From Planctomycetota bacterium (lineage in GTDB: Bacteria > Planctomycetota > UBA8108 > UBA1146): 8,620 nt of DNA. The DNA is taken from the NCBI GenBank assembly GCA_002691835.1, contig NZJA01000063.1:1-8620 (forward strand), in the 5' to 3' direction. The position numbers were made by a program, and so were the translations under genes. Shown in pieces: positions 1-7,752 of this stretch. Positions within the stretch are counted from its first letter, which is position 1; each line of letters opens with the position of its first letter. The notes beneath the pieces were generated by a model. That model was given only the letters and a program-made list of their open reading frames with translations. It had not been told where the DNA came from and did no database searches.

Positions 1-133
1 CAGAGGTTTTGGTGAATTGGCCCGTCGAATGCAAACAGGATTCATCCCCGGCTATCTTCTCACCTTTGGCTGTGGAGCGCTGGTTCTGATCTACATACTC
101 TTGAACCATCTGGCGAAGGGAGGAGCACAATGA
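1..133 (+). CDS. nuoL: NADH-quinone oxidoreductase subunit L, C-terminal end (partial)
   Basis: An open frame enters from the left edge (first full codon at base 2) and ends at TGA 131-133, giving 43 residues. They read as a polar stretch with an Arg-Arg-Met-Gln-Thr-Gly segment followed by one hydrophobic helix (about residues 14-36) and a short polar tail. This matches the last transmembrane helix of NuoL, where an R-x-x-Q-T-G-type motif precedes the terminal helix. The identification leans mainly on position: the stop codon overlaps the nuoM start as ATGA, and nuoL-nuoM-nuoN is the standard order in complex I operons. NuoL is the distal antiporter-like proton-pumping subunit. The catalytic part lies outside the window, so nothing can be said about its key residues. 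Confidence 0.85.
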   Translation, partial: RGFGELARRMQTGFIPGYLLTFGCGALVLIYILLNHLAKGGAQ

Positions 134-1629
134 TTCCCGAGTTGGATTCCTTCAAAATGCCCATCCTGAGTCTCGTCACATTGACTCCTGCTCTGGGTGC
201 GTTACTCCTCACACTGATTGACAGCAATAGCAAGGCGCTCATTCGCCAGATTGCCCTAATGGTCAGTTTTCTGGGTCTTCTGTTCTCTTTGATCATGGTC
301 GGCAACTTCGATTCCGCCGTCGGCACCATGCAGATGGAAGAGAATCATGTCTGGATCGAATCTCTCGGCATCTCCTATCATCTGGGAGTCGATGGGTTCT
401 CGGTTCTTCTGATTCTATTAACCAGTTTCAGTATGCCATTTGTCTTCCTCAGCACCTGGAAGGCGGTCGATACCCGCGTCAAAGAGTTCCATATTGCTTT
501 GCTGCTTTTGCAAACAGGCATGATGGGCGCCTTTGTCGCTCTCGACTTGATCCTCTTTTACCTCTTCTACGAGGCGATGCTGGTGCCGATGTATCTGATC
601 ATTGGTATCTGGGGAGGCAAGGACAGGGTCTACGCAGCGCTGAAGTTCTTCATCTATACGATGGTCGGCAGCTTGTTTATGTTCCTGGCGATCCTGTACC
701 TCTACAACCATGCCGGAACTTTCGATCTCCCACTGCTGCTAGAGCGTCTCAGGACTACCAATCCTCTCGACGGGACTCAACAGTTCTGGCTGTTCCTTGC
801 ATTTGCGCTTTCATTCGCGATCAAGGTCCCCCTCTTTCCGCTCCATACCTGGCTTCCTGATGCCCACGTTCAGGCCCCGACTGCGGGCTCGGTCGTTCTC
901 GCCGGGGTTCTGCTCAAAATGGGTACCTACGGATTACTCCGATTTGCCATCCCGCTTTTCCCGGAGGCCGCGATGGACCTCCGCGAAGAATTCTGCTGGC
1001 TGGCTGTGACTGGTATCATCTTCGGTGCTTGCATGGCACTCGTTCAGACCGATATCAAGAAACTGATCGCCTACTCCTCCGTGAGTCACCTTGGTTTCGT
1101 GGTCTTGGCCTGCTTCATGAATGATGTCGAATCTTTGACTGGAGCGATTCTTCAGATGGTCAATCATGGCCTCTCCACTGGAATGCTCTTCCTCATGATC
1201 GGAATCATGTATGAGAGAAGGCACACACGGGAACTCGCTGATTATGGCGGTCTCGCAGGAGTCGTCCCGGTTTACTCTGTGTTTTTCATCATTGCAGTCC
1301 TCTCCAGTATCGGCTTGCCCGGACTGAATGGATTCGTCGGAGAATTCCTGATTCTCTTTGGTGCCTTTAGAGCAGACGCTGTTTGGGGAATTCTGGCAGC
1401 GACGGGAGTCGTCCTCGGAGCTCTCTACATGCTCAAAATGACAAAGATGTTCCTGTTTGGACCTCTCGTCCACGAAGCCAACAAGAATGTTCAGGATCTT
1501 CAGTCGCGGGAAATCATCTACCTCGTCCCATTCGTCATCATGATGGTTTGGCTCGGTCTTTACCCGACGACATTTACCAAGCTGGTTCAGCCAACCCTGA
1601 GCCTTTACGTGCAGATGCTGCAGAACTAG
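130..1629 (+). CDS. nuoM: NADH-quinone oxidoreductase subunit M (complex I proton-pumping subunit)
   Basis: A 499-residue, highly hydrophobic protein with about 14 predicted membrane helices, the usual NuoM length. It is one of three antiporter-like subunits that move protons across the membrane during NADH oxidation by quinone. Family signatures are clear: Tyr-Glu-Ala-Met-Leu-Val-Pro-Met-Tyr-Leu (147-156), a K-x-P-L-F-P-L-H-T-W-L-P-D-A-H block (232-246) and L-L-K-M-G-x-Y-G (261-268). The residues expected to form the proton path are present: Glu148, Lys232, Lys263 and Glu405, matching E. coli Glu144, Lys234, Lys265 and Glu407. His239, His246, His320 and His346 are also kept. The ATG at 130 is supported by AGGGAGGAG (117-125) just upstream and by the 4-base overlap with the nuoL stop, which suggests translational coupling. 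The gene appears intact and functional. Confidence 0.98.
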   Translation: MIPELDSFKMPILSLVTLTPALGALLLTLIDSNSKALIRQIALMVSFLGLLFSLIMVGNFDSAVGTMQMEENHVWIESLGISYHLGVDGFSVLLILLTSFSMPFVFLSTWKAVDTRVKEFHIALLLLQTGMMGAFVALDLILFYLFYEAMLVPMYLIIGIWGGKDRVYAALKFFIYTMVGSLFMFLAILYLYNHAGTFDLPLLLERLRTTNPLDGTQQFWLFLAFALSFAIKVPLFPLHTWLPDAHVQAPTAGSVVLAGVLLKMGTYGLLRFAIPLFPEAAMDLREEFCWLAVTGIIFGACMALVQTDIKKLIAYSSVSHLGFVVLACFMNDVESLTGAILQMVNHGLSTGMLFLMIGIMYERRHTRELADYGGLAGVVPVYSVFFIIAVLSSIGLPGLNGFVGEFLILFGAFRADAVWGILAATGVVLGALYMLKMTKMFLFGPLVHEANKNVQDLQSREIIYLVPFVIMMVWLGLYPTTFTKLVQPTLSLYVQMLQN

Positions 1630-1638
1630 GGAGACCAG

Positions 1639-3111
1639 ATGGAACCATTGAGCCTCTCCAAAGCCGAGATCCTCGCCGTCCTTCCCGCTGGAGCTTTGTT
1701 TCTCACGGGACTGATCCAGTTGTTGGCTGATCTAGGTGATCCGAACAAAACATCCCGACAGGAAAAAACACACCTGGCGATGATTGGAGCCACTGGCGCG
1801 CTAGTGGCCCTCGCTTCTCTGTTTGTTCAAGGAACAGCGGCTTCTGTCGGAGAACTCTACGCTGGAGCGATGACTGACGACCTCTTTGGTCGACTCGGAG
1901 CTGGAGTCATTATTGTCTCAAGTCTTTTCTGCACACTGATGTCCGGGGGGTACCTCGCCAGCAGTGGAAACAATCGTGCAGAATTTCAGGCATTGATCAG
2001 CTTCAGTGCCGGAGCGATGGTTTTGCTTTGCCAGTCGACCAACTTGGTCTCCATGTTTGTTGCCATCGAAACCCTCTCTCTCGCGGTCTATGTCCTGGCT
2101 GGTTTTTTCCGCCAACAGAAATCTGCAAGTGAAGGGGCCTTCAAGTATTTCATTATGGGTGCCTTTTCGAGTGGCTTCCTGCTTCTGGGGATGGCTCTCG
2201 TCTACGGACTCAGCGGAGGATCTCTTTCATTGAGTGGCATTGCCGCAGCAGACGCCAGCAATGATGTTCTTTTTGCCGTTGGCGTATTGCTGGTCCTGAT
2301 CGGCTTCGCCTTCAAGGTCGGCATCGTCCCATTCCATTCGTGGGTGCCAGATGTCTACCAGGGTGCGCCGACTCTTGCTGTCGGCTGGATGGCTGTTGCA
2401 GTCAAGGCTTCCAGCTTCTTTGCCCTTTGCCGATTCCTCTATCACACGGGTGGAGGCGAATATCTGGATCAGATCCTGATCGCCCTCTCCATCGTGACGA
2501 TGATCCTCGGTAATCTTGCGGCCTTGAACCAGCAAAGCCTTAAACGAATGCTGGCCTACTCAGGAATTGCCCACAGTGGCTACCTGATGATTCCGCTGAT
2601 TGTGGCTCTCTCTGGTAACGATATTTTGATCGGTGCCTCTTTGCCTTTCTATCTCTGTGCCTACGCAACGACGACTCTTGCCGCTTTTGGTGTCCTCACG
2701 GCCATCAGCACAGCCACGGACAAAGATCAGCTCGGTGATCTCAATGGTCTTGCCAAAAGCAGACCCCTTCTGGCTCTCGGATTCACGATTTCATTGATCT
2801 CCTTGGCCGGAATCCCGCTGACTGCGGGCTTCATTGGAAAGCTGATGATTTTCCGGGATGCCATAGGCGCTGGTTTTGTCCAGTTGGCAGTGATTGGAAT
2901 CCTGACTTCACTCGTCAGTATTTACTACTACCTCAGGCCCATCGTTGCGATGTGGTTCAGGGATCCCAGGTCCTCCTTTGACCTGATCCCGGCCCCTTGG
3001 GGAGTTCAATTCACTGTCGGGGCATGTGGTATTGCGACGATCTTTGTCGGGCTTTTCCCAGACTGGCTGGTAGAGCTCTCCCGAATTTCGGTGCAAACGA
3101 TCCTCGGTTGA
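1639..3111 (+). CDS. nuoN: NADH-quinone oxidoreductase subunit N (complex I proton-pumping subunit)
   Basis: A 490-residue polytopic membrane protein, normal NuoN length, forming the antiporter-like subunit nearest the quinone-side core of complex I. Signatures include V-A-I-E-T-L-S-L-A-V-Y-V-L (141-153), F-K-V-G-x-V-P-F-H-x-W-x-P-D-V-Y-Q-G-A-P-T (225-245) and L-K-R-M-L-A-Y-S-x-I-A-H-S-G-Y (301-315). Charged residues of the proton channel are present: Glu144, Lys226, Lys256 and Lys401. Lys at the last site (G-F-I-G-K-L), rather than the Glu found in NuoM, separates NuoN from its paralogues. The start at 1639 follows AGGGAG (1628-1633), which overlaps the nuoM stop, with 9 bases between the genes, so the two are clearly cotranscribed. 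It appears to be the last gene of the nuo operon, as a 225-bp spacer follows. Confidence 0.98.
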   Translation: MEPLSLSKAEILAVLPAGALFLTGLIQLLADLGDPNKTSRQEKTHLAMIGATGALVALASLFVQGTAASVGELYAGAMTDDLFGRLGAGVIIVSSLFCTLMSGGYLASSGNNRAEFQALISFSAGAMVLLCQSTNLVSMFVAIETLSLAVYVLAGFFRQQKSASEGAFKYFIMGAFSSGFLLLGMALVYGLSGGSLSLSGIAAADASNDVLFAVGVLLVLIGFAFKVGIVPFHSWVPDVYQGAPTLAVGWMAVAVKASSFFALCRFLYHTGGGEYLDQILIALSIVTMILGNLAALNQQSLKRMLAYSGIAHSGYLMIPLIVALSGNDILIGASLPFYLCAYATTTLAAFGVLTAISTATDKDQLGDLNGLAKSRPLLALGFTISLISLAGIPLTAGFIGKLMIFRDAIGAGFVQLAVIGILTSLVSIYYYLRPIVAMWFRDPRSSFDLIPAPWGVQFTVGACGIATIFVGLFPDWLVELSRISVQTILG

Positions 3112-3245
3112 GGAAGATTTCTCCTATGGCTTCACCGCAATGGGAGATCTAGAATGCAGAGCGGCCTGAAGAGCCCTCGGTTCAGATCCTGCTCTTCGGT
3201 CGATCCGTGGCAGTTTCAACGGAGGCGTCACGGCTGAAAGTATAG

Positions 3246-3277
3246 GTATCAAGAGATTGGTACCAGAAGTATCAAGA
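3246..3277 (+). repeat. 9-bp direct repeat flanking an 8-bp palindrome
   Basis: GTATCAAGA occurs at 3246-3254 and again at 3269-3277, a 23-bp period (about two helical turns). The palindrome TGGTACCA at 3258-3265 lies between the copies. It sits 60-90 bases upstream of the transpeptidase start, where an operator would be plausible. This is a visual observation only, and short repeats like this can arise by chance. Confidence 0.3.
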
Positions 3278-3323
3278 ATCGCCATAGGGCCTGCCTGACA
3301 GCCTAGGGAATCAGATTCAGTCC

Positions 3324-3329
3324 AGGGGG
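3324..3329 (+). promoter_or_regulatory. Ribosome binding site of the transpeptidase gene
   Basis: AGGGGG lies seven bases before ATG 3337. It supports that codon as the start and indicates independent translation initiation, not coupling to nuoN. Confidence 0.75.
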
Positions 3330-3336
3330 AAACCAG

Positions 3337-4557
3337 ATGAGAAATTTTATCCTGATCGTGATCGTTTTGGGTGGCGCGTGGTGGCTCTACGGCCAGTGGA
3401 CAGGTACTCCTGTTGAGAATTCCACAAAGCAGAACGAACGGATCGATCCTGCCACCAACGAGGTCTCTCCAACTGCCAACAACCAGACGAAACCGAGTGT
3501 GCCGTCTGTAGAAGCGACGATGAAGAACCCTGTTCAGGATCAGACCTCCGAACCGATGGGAGCCCTCAGCCGAGAGATCCTCATGGTCCGCGAGGAGATC
3601 GCCCAATTCAATACTTCGGATAACATCGTCAAATTGAGCGCTCTTTTGTTGAGTACTGAGAACCCTGCTCTCATCGGCGAAGGTCGTGGAAATCTCAAAT
3701 CAGTTCTTTCAACTTCTCCTGAAAGTTCTGCGGCTGGTGAAGCTCGCAAGCTCATGCTGAGAGAACTCGCAGGAGAAGAACTGACAGCGATGGCCCAGGA
3801 GATATACAGTCGCGGCAGCAATGCCCCCGGGTACGGTGCTGCAGCAGAGATCCTCGCTGACCAAATCGGAATGAACGATCCACAATCGGCACTTGATACT
3901 TGGGAGATGCTCACTGAAGCCTATCGAAATTCTCCGGACCTCGAGTCGAAAGCCCCCATCAGAGCAAAGCTTTGGAACCTCGTCGATCTCTGGGTCCTTT
4001 CGAATAAGGAATTCCCTGAGATCAGTACTTTCGATACGGTCATTTCAGGCGACAGTCTTTCAGTGATTGCCCAAAGAAACAAAACCACTGTCGATGCCCT
4101 GAAGAGCTTGAATGGGCTGCGAAACGATGTCATTCATCCCGGTCAAAAGCTCAAAATTCTAAATGGTTCAATTCGAGTCGATGTCGATAAAAGTGATTTC
4201 CGCTTGGACGTGTATCTCGATGATCGCTGGCTGATGGGATTCCCAGTGGGCCATGGGCGATTGGAAAAAAGGACTCCACCTGGAGAGTTTATCGTCGGTG
4301 TTCGCCAGAAAGAGCCGATGTGGCAGCCCAGAGACGGTCGTCCTCCGATTCCTCATGGAGTCGAAGGAAACCCCCTCGGTGAACGCTGGATCGGTTTCAA
4401 AGACGGGGCCCATTTTGGCCTTGGAATACATGGCACCGATGAGCCCGAGTCGATTGGATCCCTTTGCTCAGAAGGCTGCATTCGACTTCGAAATGAAGAC
4501 GTGATCTCTCTCTACCCGTGGGTACGGAGTGGTACACGGGTCTTCATTCAGGAATAA
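3337..4557 (+). CDS. Membrane-anchored LysM and L,D-transpeptidase (YkuD) protein
   Basis: A 406-residue protein in three parts. Residues 3-20 form a single N-terminal hydrophobic helix with no obvious cleavage site, so it is probably a signal anchor, followed by a Ser/Thr/Pro/Asn-rich linker (about 22-72). Residues 75-225 look helical, possibly TPR-like, and I do not recognise them. A LysM domain (about 231-275, with S-G-D-S-L-S-V-I-A and H-P-G-Q-K-L-K-I-L) should bind peptidoglycan. The C-terminal YkuD domain (about 286-406) carries the active-site signature: His365-Gly-Thr, Ser-Ile-Gly (372-374), and Ser378-Glu-Gly-Cys381-Ile-Arg383, with Cys381 the expected nucleophile. Such enzymes make 3-3 crosslinks in peptidoglycan or attach proteins to it, at the outer face of the cytoplasmic membrane. 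The catalytic set looks intact. A link to complex I is not implied; it is simply a neighbour on the same strand. Confidence 0.93.
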   Translation: MRNFILIVIVLGGAWWLYGQWTGTPVENSTKQNERIDPATNEVSPTANNQTKPSVPSVEATMKNPVQDQTSEPMGALSREILMVREEIAQFNTSDNIVKLSALLLSTENPALIGEGRGNLKSVLSTSPESSAAGEARKLMLRELAGEELTAMAQEIYSRGSNAPGYGAAAEILADQIGMNDPQSALDTWEMLTEAYRNSPDLESKAPIRAKLWNLVDLWVLSNKEFPEISTFDTVISGDSLSVIAQRNKTTVDALKSLNGLRNDVIHPGQKLKILNGSIRVDVDKSDFRLDVYLDDRWLMGFPVGHGRLEKRTPPGEFIVGVRQKEPMWQPRDGRPPIPHGVEGNPLGERWIGFKDGAHFGLGIHGTDEPESIGSLCSEGCIRLRNEDVISLYPWVRSGTRVFIQE

Positions 4558-4651
4558 CTTCGAAATCGCTGGGGTTTAGAAAACCCAAAGCACACGAACA
4601 AGCATCCGCCATCTTGGATTCCTCAGGTTAGCGCGTGCAGGAATGCAGTGG
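4558..4651. terminator. Convergent spacer with a possible bidirectional hairpin
   Basis: This 94-bp spacer separates the 3' ends of the transpeptidase gene (plus strand) and pheT (minus strand). GGGTTT (4572-4577) and AAACCC (4581-4586) form a perfect 6-bp stem around AGA. GCT (4568-4570) and AGC (4589-4591) could extend it across a small internal loop. The hairpin reads on both strands, as expected for a shared terminator, but neither side has a clear U-tract and the 3-base loop is tight. Function is inferred mainly from position. Confidence 0.4.
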
Positions 4652-6712
4652 CTAGCTTCTCAGCTCAGCCTGAAGCCGCTCTCCGAGCCGATTGACGAGT
4701 CCTTCAACAGACCGGTCAATCTCTTCGTGAGTCAGAGTTCGGTCGGCAGCCCGAAATGTCAGTGAGAAGGTCACACTTTTCCGACCTTCACCCACCTGCT
4801 TACCACGGTACATGTCGACAAATTGCCGTGACTCCAGATGCTCCAGGGTTGCTGCATCAATTTCTGAAGACAGATCTCGCCAGAGAATCTCCTCAGATAC
4901 GACAAAATTCAGATCACGAGTAATCACCGGGTGCCGAGAAAACTCGCTAAATCGAAGATCTTTGACAGCGTGATCGAGCAGATACCCAAGGTCCAATTCG
5001 CCGTACCATGTTTCTCCACTGATGTCGTCGAGGTGGACAGCACCCACCAAACCAATTTGTTCCCCAGAGAAGCTTAACGCAGCCGTCGTTCCGGGAACAA
5101 ACCCAGCAGCGTCACCGACTGGACTCCAGGAGGGAGTCAGCGGACCAGACTCAGCGATTCGAAGCAGATCGAGAAGGCCATCTGCAACTCCGCGAACTTG
5201 CCGATAATAGTCCATCCCCTTTTGCGGATTGGCCATCGACTGGACCCAGCCCACATGCATCTTCTCTACAGGCCGATCCACTCCTTCTCGTCGATGGAAA
5301 ACTCCAGCAACTTCAAAGAGGCGAACTTCGTCGACACCATGAGTTCTATTGGTACGAATGCTGTTCAATAGCCCTGGAATCAGGCTTTTTCGAAGAGATC
5401 CTTCATTCGCCCGAATCGGATTCCGAACGACCCATGAGTCCCCCAGATTCCACCAATTCTCCAGATTCTGGAACTCAGCTTCAGCAACACCAAATGAAAT
5501 CGTCATCGCTTCATGGTAGCTGGCACCCACGAGATACTCATGGATTCGTTCGATCTTTTCGGATCGAGCATTTTCAGGAACAGCCCGAACCTCCATCCGT
5601 CGGTCTTCCATTTGGTCGAGCCCACGAATACGACCGATTTCTTCAATCAGATCCGCTTCACGGGTGCAATCGACTCGCCATGTTGGAGGACACCAAGGAC
5701 CTTCATCTCCTGAACCCTCAGACCGAAATCCAAGAGCCTCAAGAATAGAAGTGATCTCACCCTGCGGAATGGCATCCCCCAGAAGATCACAAGCCCTATC
5801 CGGACGAACCTTCACTGATTTTGGAGGGTCGAGGAGACCATCCCGAACCACTTCGAGACAGCCCGTCAAAATTGTGCAATCCGTTTCTTTTGCGAGGAGA
5901 TGCATAAAACGGCGAGAAGCCACCTCACAAGCCTCTACATCCACACGTCTCTCAAAACGATAAGACGAATCGGAAGCCAAAATGAGTCGGCGAGAGGTCG
6001 TGCGAACTGGAACCGGTTCAAACCAGGCAGACTCCAGAAGAATTCTCTGAGTTCCCTGTTGGACTTCAGTTCGCGATCCCCCCATTACGCCGGCGAGAGC
6101 TGCAGCTCCGCTTTGATCAGCAATCACCAGATCTTCTATATCCAGTTCATGCTCAGATCCGTCTATCGCCGCAAATTTTTCCATTCGCTGAGCTCGACGG
6201 ATGACCACTTCGCCTCCTTCGAGGCGATCCAGATCAAAGGCATGCAAAGGTTGTCCAAGATCCATGAGGACATAGTTGGTCAGGTCAACGATCAGGTTTA
6301 TCGGTCTCAGGCCGATCGCTTCCAAACGCTTGCAGAGCCATTTGGGACTGGAGTCTATCTTCAAGCCCTCTGCCACACGTGCCGTATAACGACCACATCT
6401 CTCTTCATCGTCAATCACGATGCTGGCGACCTCATCGAGAGAAAGCCCGGATTCTGTGGAATCGACGGTTTCGAAATCGAGAGTGAGCGGTTTGAGGGGA
6501 ACCTTCAGCAAGCACGACAGTTCCCTGGCAACTCCACGGTGGCCCAGGTGATCGGGACGATTGGAAGTCACCTCAAGTTCAAGTACATGGTCATCCCCAT
6601 GCTCCTCGATGCCTTCACAATTGAGACCACACATTGTGAGCAAGTGGGACAGATCATCGATCTTCAGATCAAAATCAACGTGATCCCGAAGCCAGTCGAC
6701 AGATACCTTCAT
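4652..6712 (-). CDS. pheT: Phenylalanyl-tRNA synthetase beta subunit, short form without the B2 domain
   Basis: The 686-residue partner of PheS in the tetrameric class II enzyme that charges tRNA-Phe in the cytoplasm. Domains in order: a short B1 start (1-38, beginning M-K-V-S-V-D-W-L-R); the B3/B4 editing module (about 45-290) with V-T-S-N-R-P-D-H-L-G (48-57), L-T-N-Y-V-L-M-D-L-G-Q-P-L-H-A-F-D (144-160, including His157) and L-L-E-S-A-W-F (225-231, including Glu227); a B5 domain (about 295-370); the catalytic-like B6/B7 core (about 378-580); and a C-terminal FDX-ACB anticodon-binding domain (about 588-686). E. coli PheT is 795 residues. The difference is almost entirely the EMAP/OB-fold tRNA-binding B2 domain: here the chain passes from C-G-L-N-C-E-G-I-E-E directly to the editing module. 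The frame is continuous, so this is a natural short form. The start has AAGGGGA at 6718-6724; pheS ends 35 bases upstream. Confidence 0.97.
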   Translation of the reverse strand: MKVSVDWLRDHVDFDLKIDDLSHLLTMCGLNCEGIEEHGDDHVLELEVTSNRPDHLGHRGVARELSCLLKVPLKPLTLDFETVDSTESGLSLDEVASIVIDDEERCGRYTARVAEGLKIDSSPKWLCKRLEAIGLRPINLIVDLTNYVLMDLGQPLHAFDLDRLEGGEVVIRRAQRMEKFAAIDGSEHELDIEDLVIADQSGAAALAGVMGGSRTEVQQGTQRILLESAWFEPVPVRTTSRRLILASDSSYRFERRVDVEACEVASRRFMHLLAKETDCTILTGCLEVVRDGLLDPPKSVKVRPDRACDLLGDAIPQGEITSILEALGFRSEGSGDEGPWCPPTWRVDCTREADLIEEIGRIRGLDQMEDRRMEVRAVPENARSEKIERIHEYLVGASYHEAMTISFGVAEAEFQNLENWWNLGDSWVVRNPIRANEGSLRKSLIPGLLNSIRTNRTHGVDEVRLFEVAGVFHRREGVDRPVEKMHVGWVQSMANPQKGMDYYRQVRGVADGLLDLLRIAESGPLTPSWSPVGDAAGFVPGTTAALSFSGEQIGLVGAVHLDDISGETWYGELDLGYLLDHAVKDLRFSEFSRHPVITRDLNFVVSEEILWRDLSSEIDAATLEHLESRQFVDMYRGKQVGEGRKSVTFSLTFRAADRTLTHEEIDRSVEGLVNRLGERLQAELRS

Positions 6713-6717
6713 CTCAG

Positions 6718-6724
6718 TCCCCTT
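6718..6724 (-). promoter_or_regulatory. Ribosome binding site of pheT
   Basis: AAGGGGA on the minus strand lies five bases before the pheT ATG (6710-6712). Almost the same element (AAAAGGGGACTC) precedes rpmI, which supports both starts. It fixes the short PheT N-terminus as real: a missing B2 domain cannot be explained by a misplaced start, because B1 is present upstream of the gap. Confidence 0.75.
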
Positions 6725-6747
6725 GTGAGCTATACGCAGCTTTCCAT

Positions 6748-7752
6748 TCAGGAAAACTGACGGAGAAACCTGACATCATTTTCGGTGAAGTAGCGAATGT
6801 CCGGAATGTTGTAGGAAGCCATCGTCACTCTCTCGACCCCCAGGCCGAAAGCAAACCCTGTGTATTTTTCAGGGTCGATATTGACCGCCTCTAAAACATT
6901 CGGATCAACCATCCCGCAACCGCCCATCTCCATCCACTTTCCCCTCCACCAGAGGTCCACTTCGGCACTCGGTTCAGTAAAGGGGAAAAATGAAGGACGC
7001 AGACGTAACTTCATGTTGTCGTCTTGCAAAAGCTGTTGAAAGAAGGTCAGCAAAGTCGTCTTCAGGTGACCGAAGGTCATGCCTTCATCGACGACCAGTC
7101 CCTCGAGTTGATGGAACATATAGTGATGAGTCGCATCGACTTCGTCGGGACGAAAAACCTTCCCTGGCGAAATGATACGCAAGGGGGGTTGAGAACTTTC
7201 CATCACACGAACCTGAACTGTAGAAGTCTGACTTCTCATCAGCAGGTCGTCGGTCAGGAAAAAGTTTTCTGAGGGGTCACGGGCGATATGGTCTGCGGGG
7301 ATATTGAGCCCCGTGAAATTGTGCCATTCGTCTTCGACTTCTGGGCCATCGGCCACTTCAAATCCAAGACTGGCGAAGATCCTGCTCATCCTTGCCATGA
7401 CCAGTCTGACCGGATGGCGACTCCCGCGTTCGGGCATCTTTCCGGGAAGAGTCAGATCATTTCCGGAAACTGAGCGGGAAGGACTCTTGCCCGGGGACCC
7501 GAGCTTTAACTTCGCCGCGTCCAGGGCTTCCTGTACTTTCTCTTTGACCACATTCGCACGAGCTCCAAAGAGCGGCCGCTCTTCAGGTGTCAGGCCTCCA
7601 AGATTCCGGAGAATCTGCTTCAGGGTCCCCTTTTTACCAAGGACCTGAATTCGGACCTGATCCAACGCAGTGGCGTCTCCCGCTGCTTCGATGGCAGCGA
7701 GAGCCTCTTGTTCAATCGCATCCAGATCCGAGAAGGACCCGTCTTGACTCAT
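6748..7752 (-). CDS. pheS: Phenylalanyl-tRNA synthetase alpha subunit
   Basis: A 334-residue protein, normal length for the bacterial alpha subunit that carries the aminoacylation site. The N-terminal helical coiled-coil region (about 1-85, with L-G-K-K-G-T-L at 38-44) binds the tRNA. The class II core begins at H-P-V-R-L-V-M (113-119), with motif 1 running to G-P-E-V-E (136-140). Motif 2 is around F-R-P-D-E-V-D-A-T-H-H-Y-M-F-H-Q-L-E-G (200-218). The phenylalanine pocket F-F-P-F-T-E-P-S-A-E-V-D-L spans 255-267, and motif 3 is G-F-A-F-G-L-G-V-E-R (299-308). Ala301 fits the position that sets Phe specificity (Ala294 in E. coli). One oddity is Gln175 in M-R-S-Q-T-S-T-V-Q, where most bacteria have His in R-T-H-T-S. 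The ATG overlaps the rplT stop by 4 bases (ATGA), and no strong Shine-Dalgarno is visible, so translation is probably coupled to rplT. Confidence 0.98.
   Translation of the reverse strand: MSQDGSFSDLDAIEQEALAAIEAAGDATALDQVRIQVLGKKGTLKQILRNLGGLTPEERPLFGARANVVKEKVQEALDAAKLKLGSPGKSPSRSVSGNDLTLPGKMPERGSRHPVRLVMARMSRIFASLGFEVADGPEVEDEWHNFTGLNIPADHIARDPSENFFLTDDLLMRSQTSTVQVRVMESSQPPLRIISPGKVFRPDEVDATHHYMFHQLEGLVVDEGMTFGHLKTTLLTFFQQLLQDDNMKLRLRPSFFPFTEPSAEVDLWWRGKWMEMGGCGMVDPNVLEAVNIDPEKYTGFAFGLGVERVTMASYNIPDIRYFTENDVRFLRQFS

Larger units (their letters stand above)
3112..3336. other. Spacer between nuoN and the transpeptidase gene with two potential hairpins
   Basis: No convincing gene lies in these 225 bases. 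Two potential hairpins can be read. One is AGAT-(tt)-CTCC at 3115-3124 pairing with GGAGATCT at 3143-3150, just after the nuoN stop. The other is GAAGAGC at 3168-3174 pairing with GCTCTTC at 3191-3197 across a 16-base loop. Neither is followed by a T-run, so they are not canonical intrinsic terminators, though either could slow or end nuo transcription. A promoter for the downstream gene would be expected here, but I see no pair of -35 and -10 boxes with proper spacing. Confidence 0.35.

Noticed and set aside
934..1473. 179-codon minus-strand ORF inside nuoM
   Set aside because: It is the reverse shadow of a conserved membrane protein gene. Its Asp/Glu/Ser/His-rich product is what antisense reading of hydrophobic codons gives.
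3215..3246. Possible sigma-70 promoter, TTCAAC with TATAGG, before the transpeptidase gene
   Set aside because: The 20-base spacer is too long and both boxes are weak, so no promoter is called.
3124..3606. 160-codon minus-strand ORF across the nuoN-transpeptidase spacer
   Set aside because: It covers the transpeptidase ribosome binding site and N-terminus in antisense, and shows no family motif, so I do not treat it as a gene in the spacer.
5900..6760. 286-codon plus-strand ORF opposite the pheT 5' end
   Set aside because: It lies antisense to strongly conserved pheT codons, has no recognisable domain and a composition typical of a reverse-strand shadow. The opposite strand fully explains the sequence.
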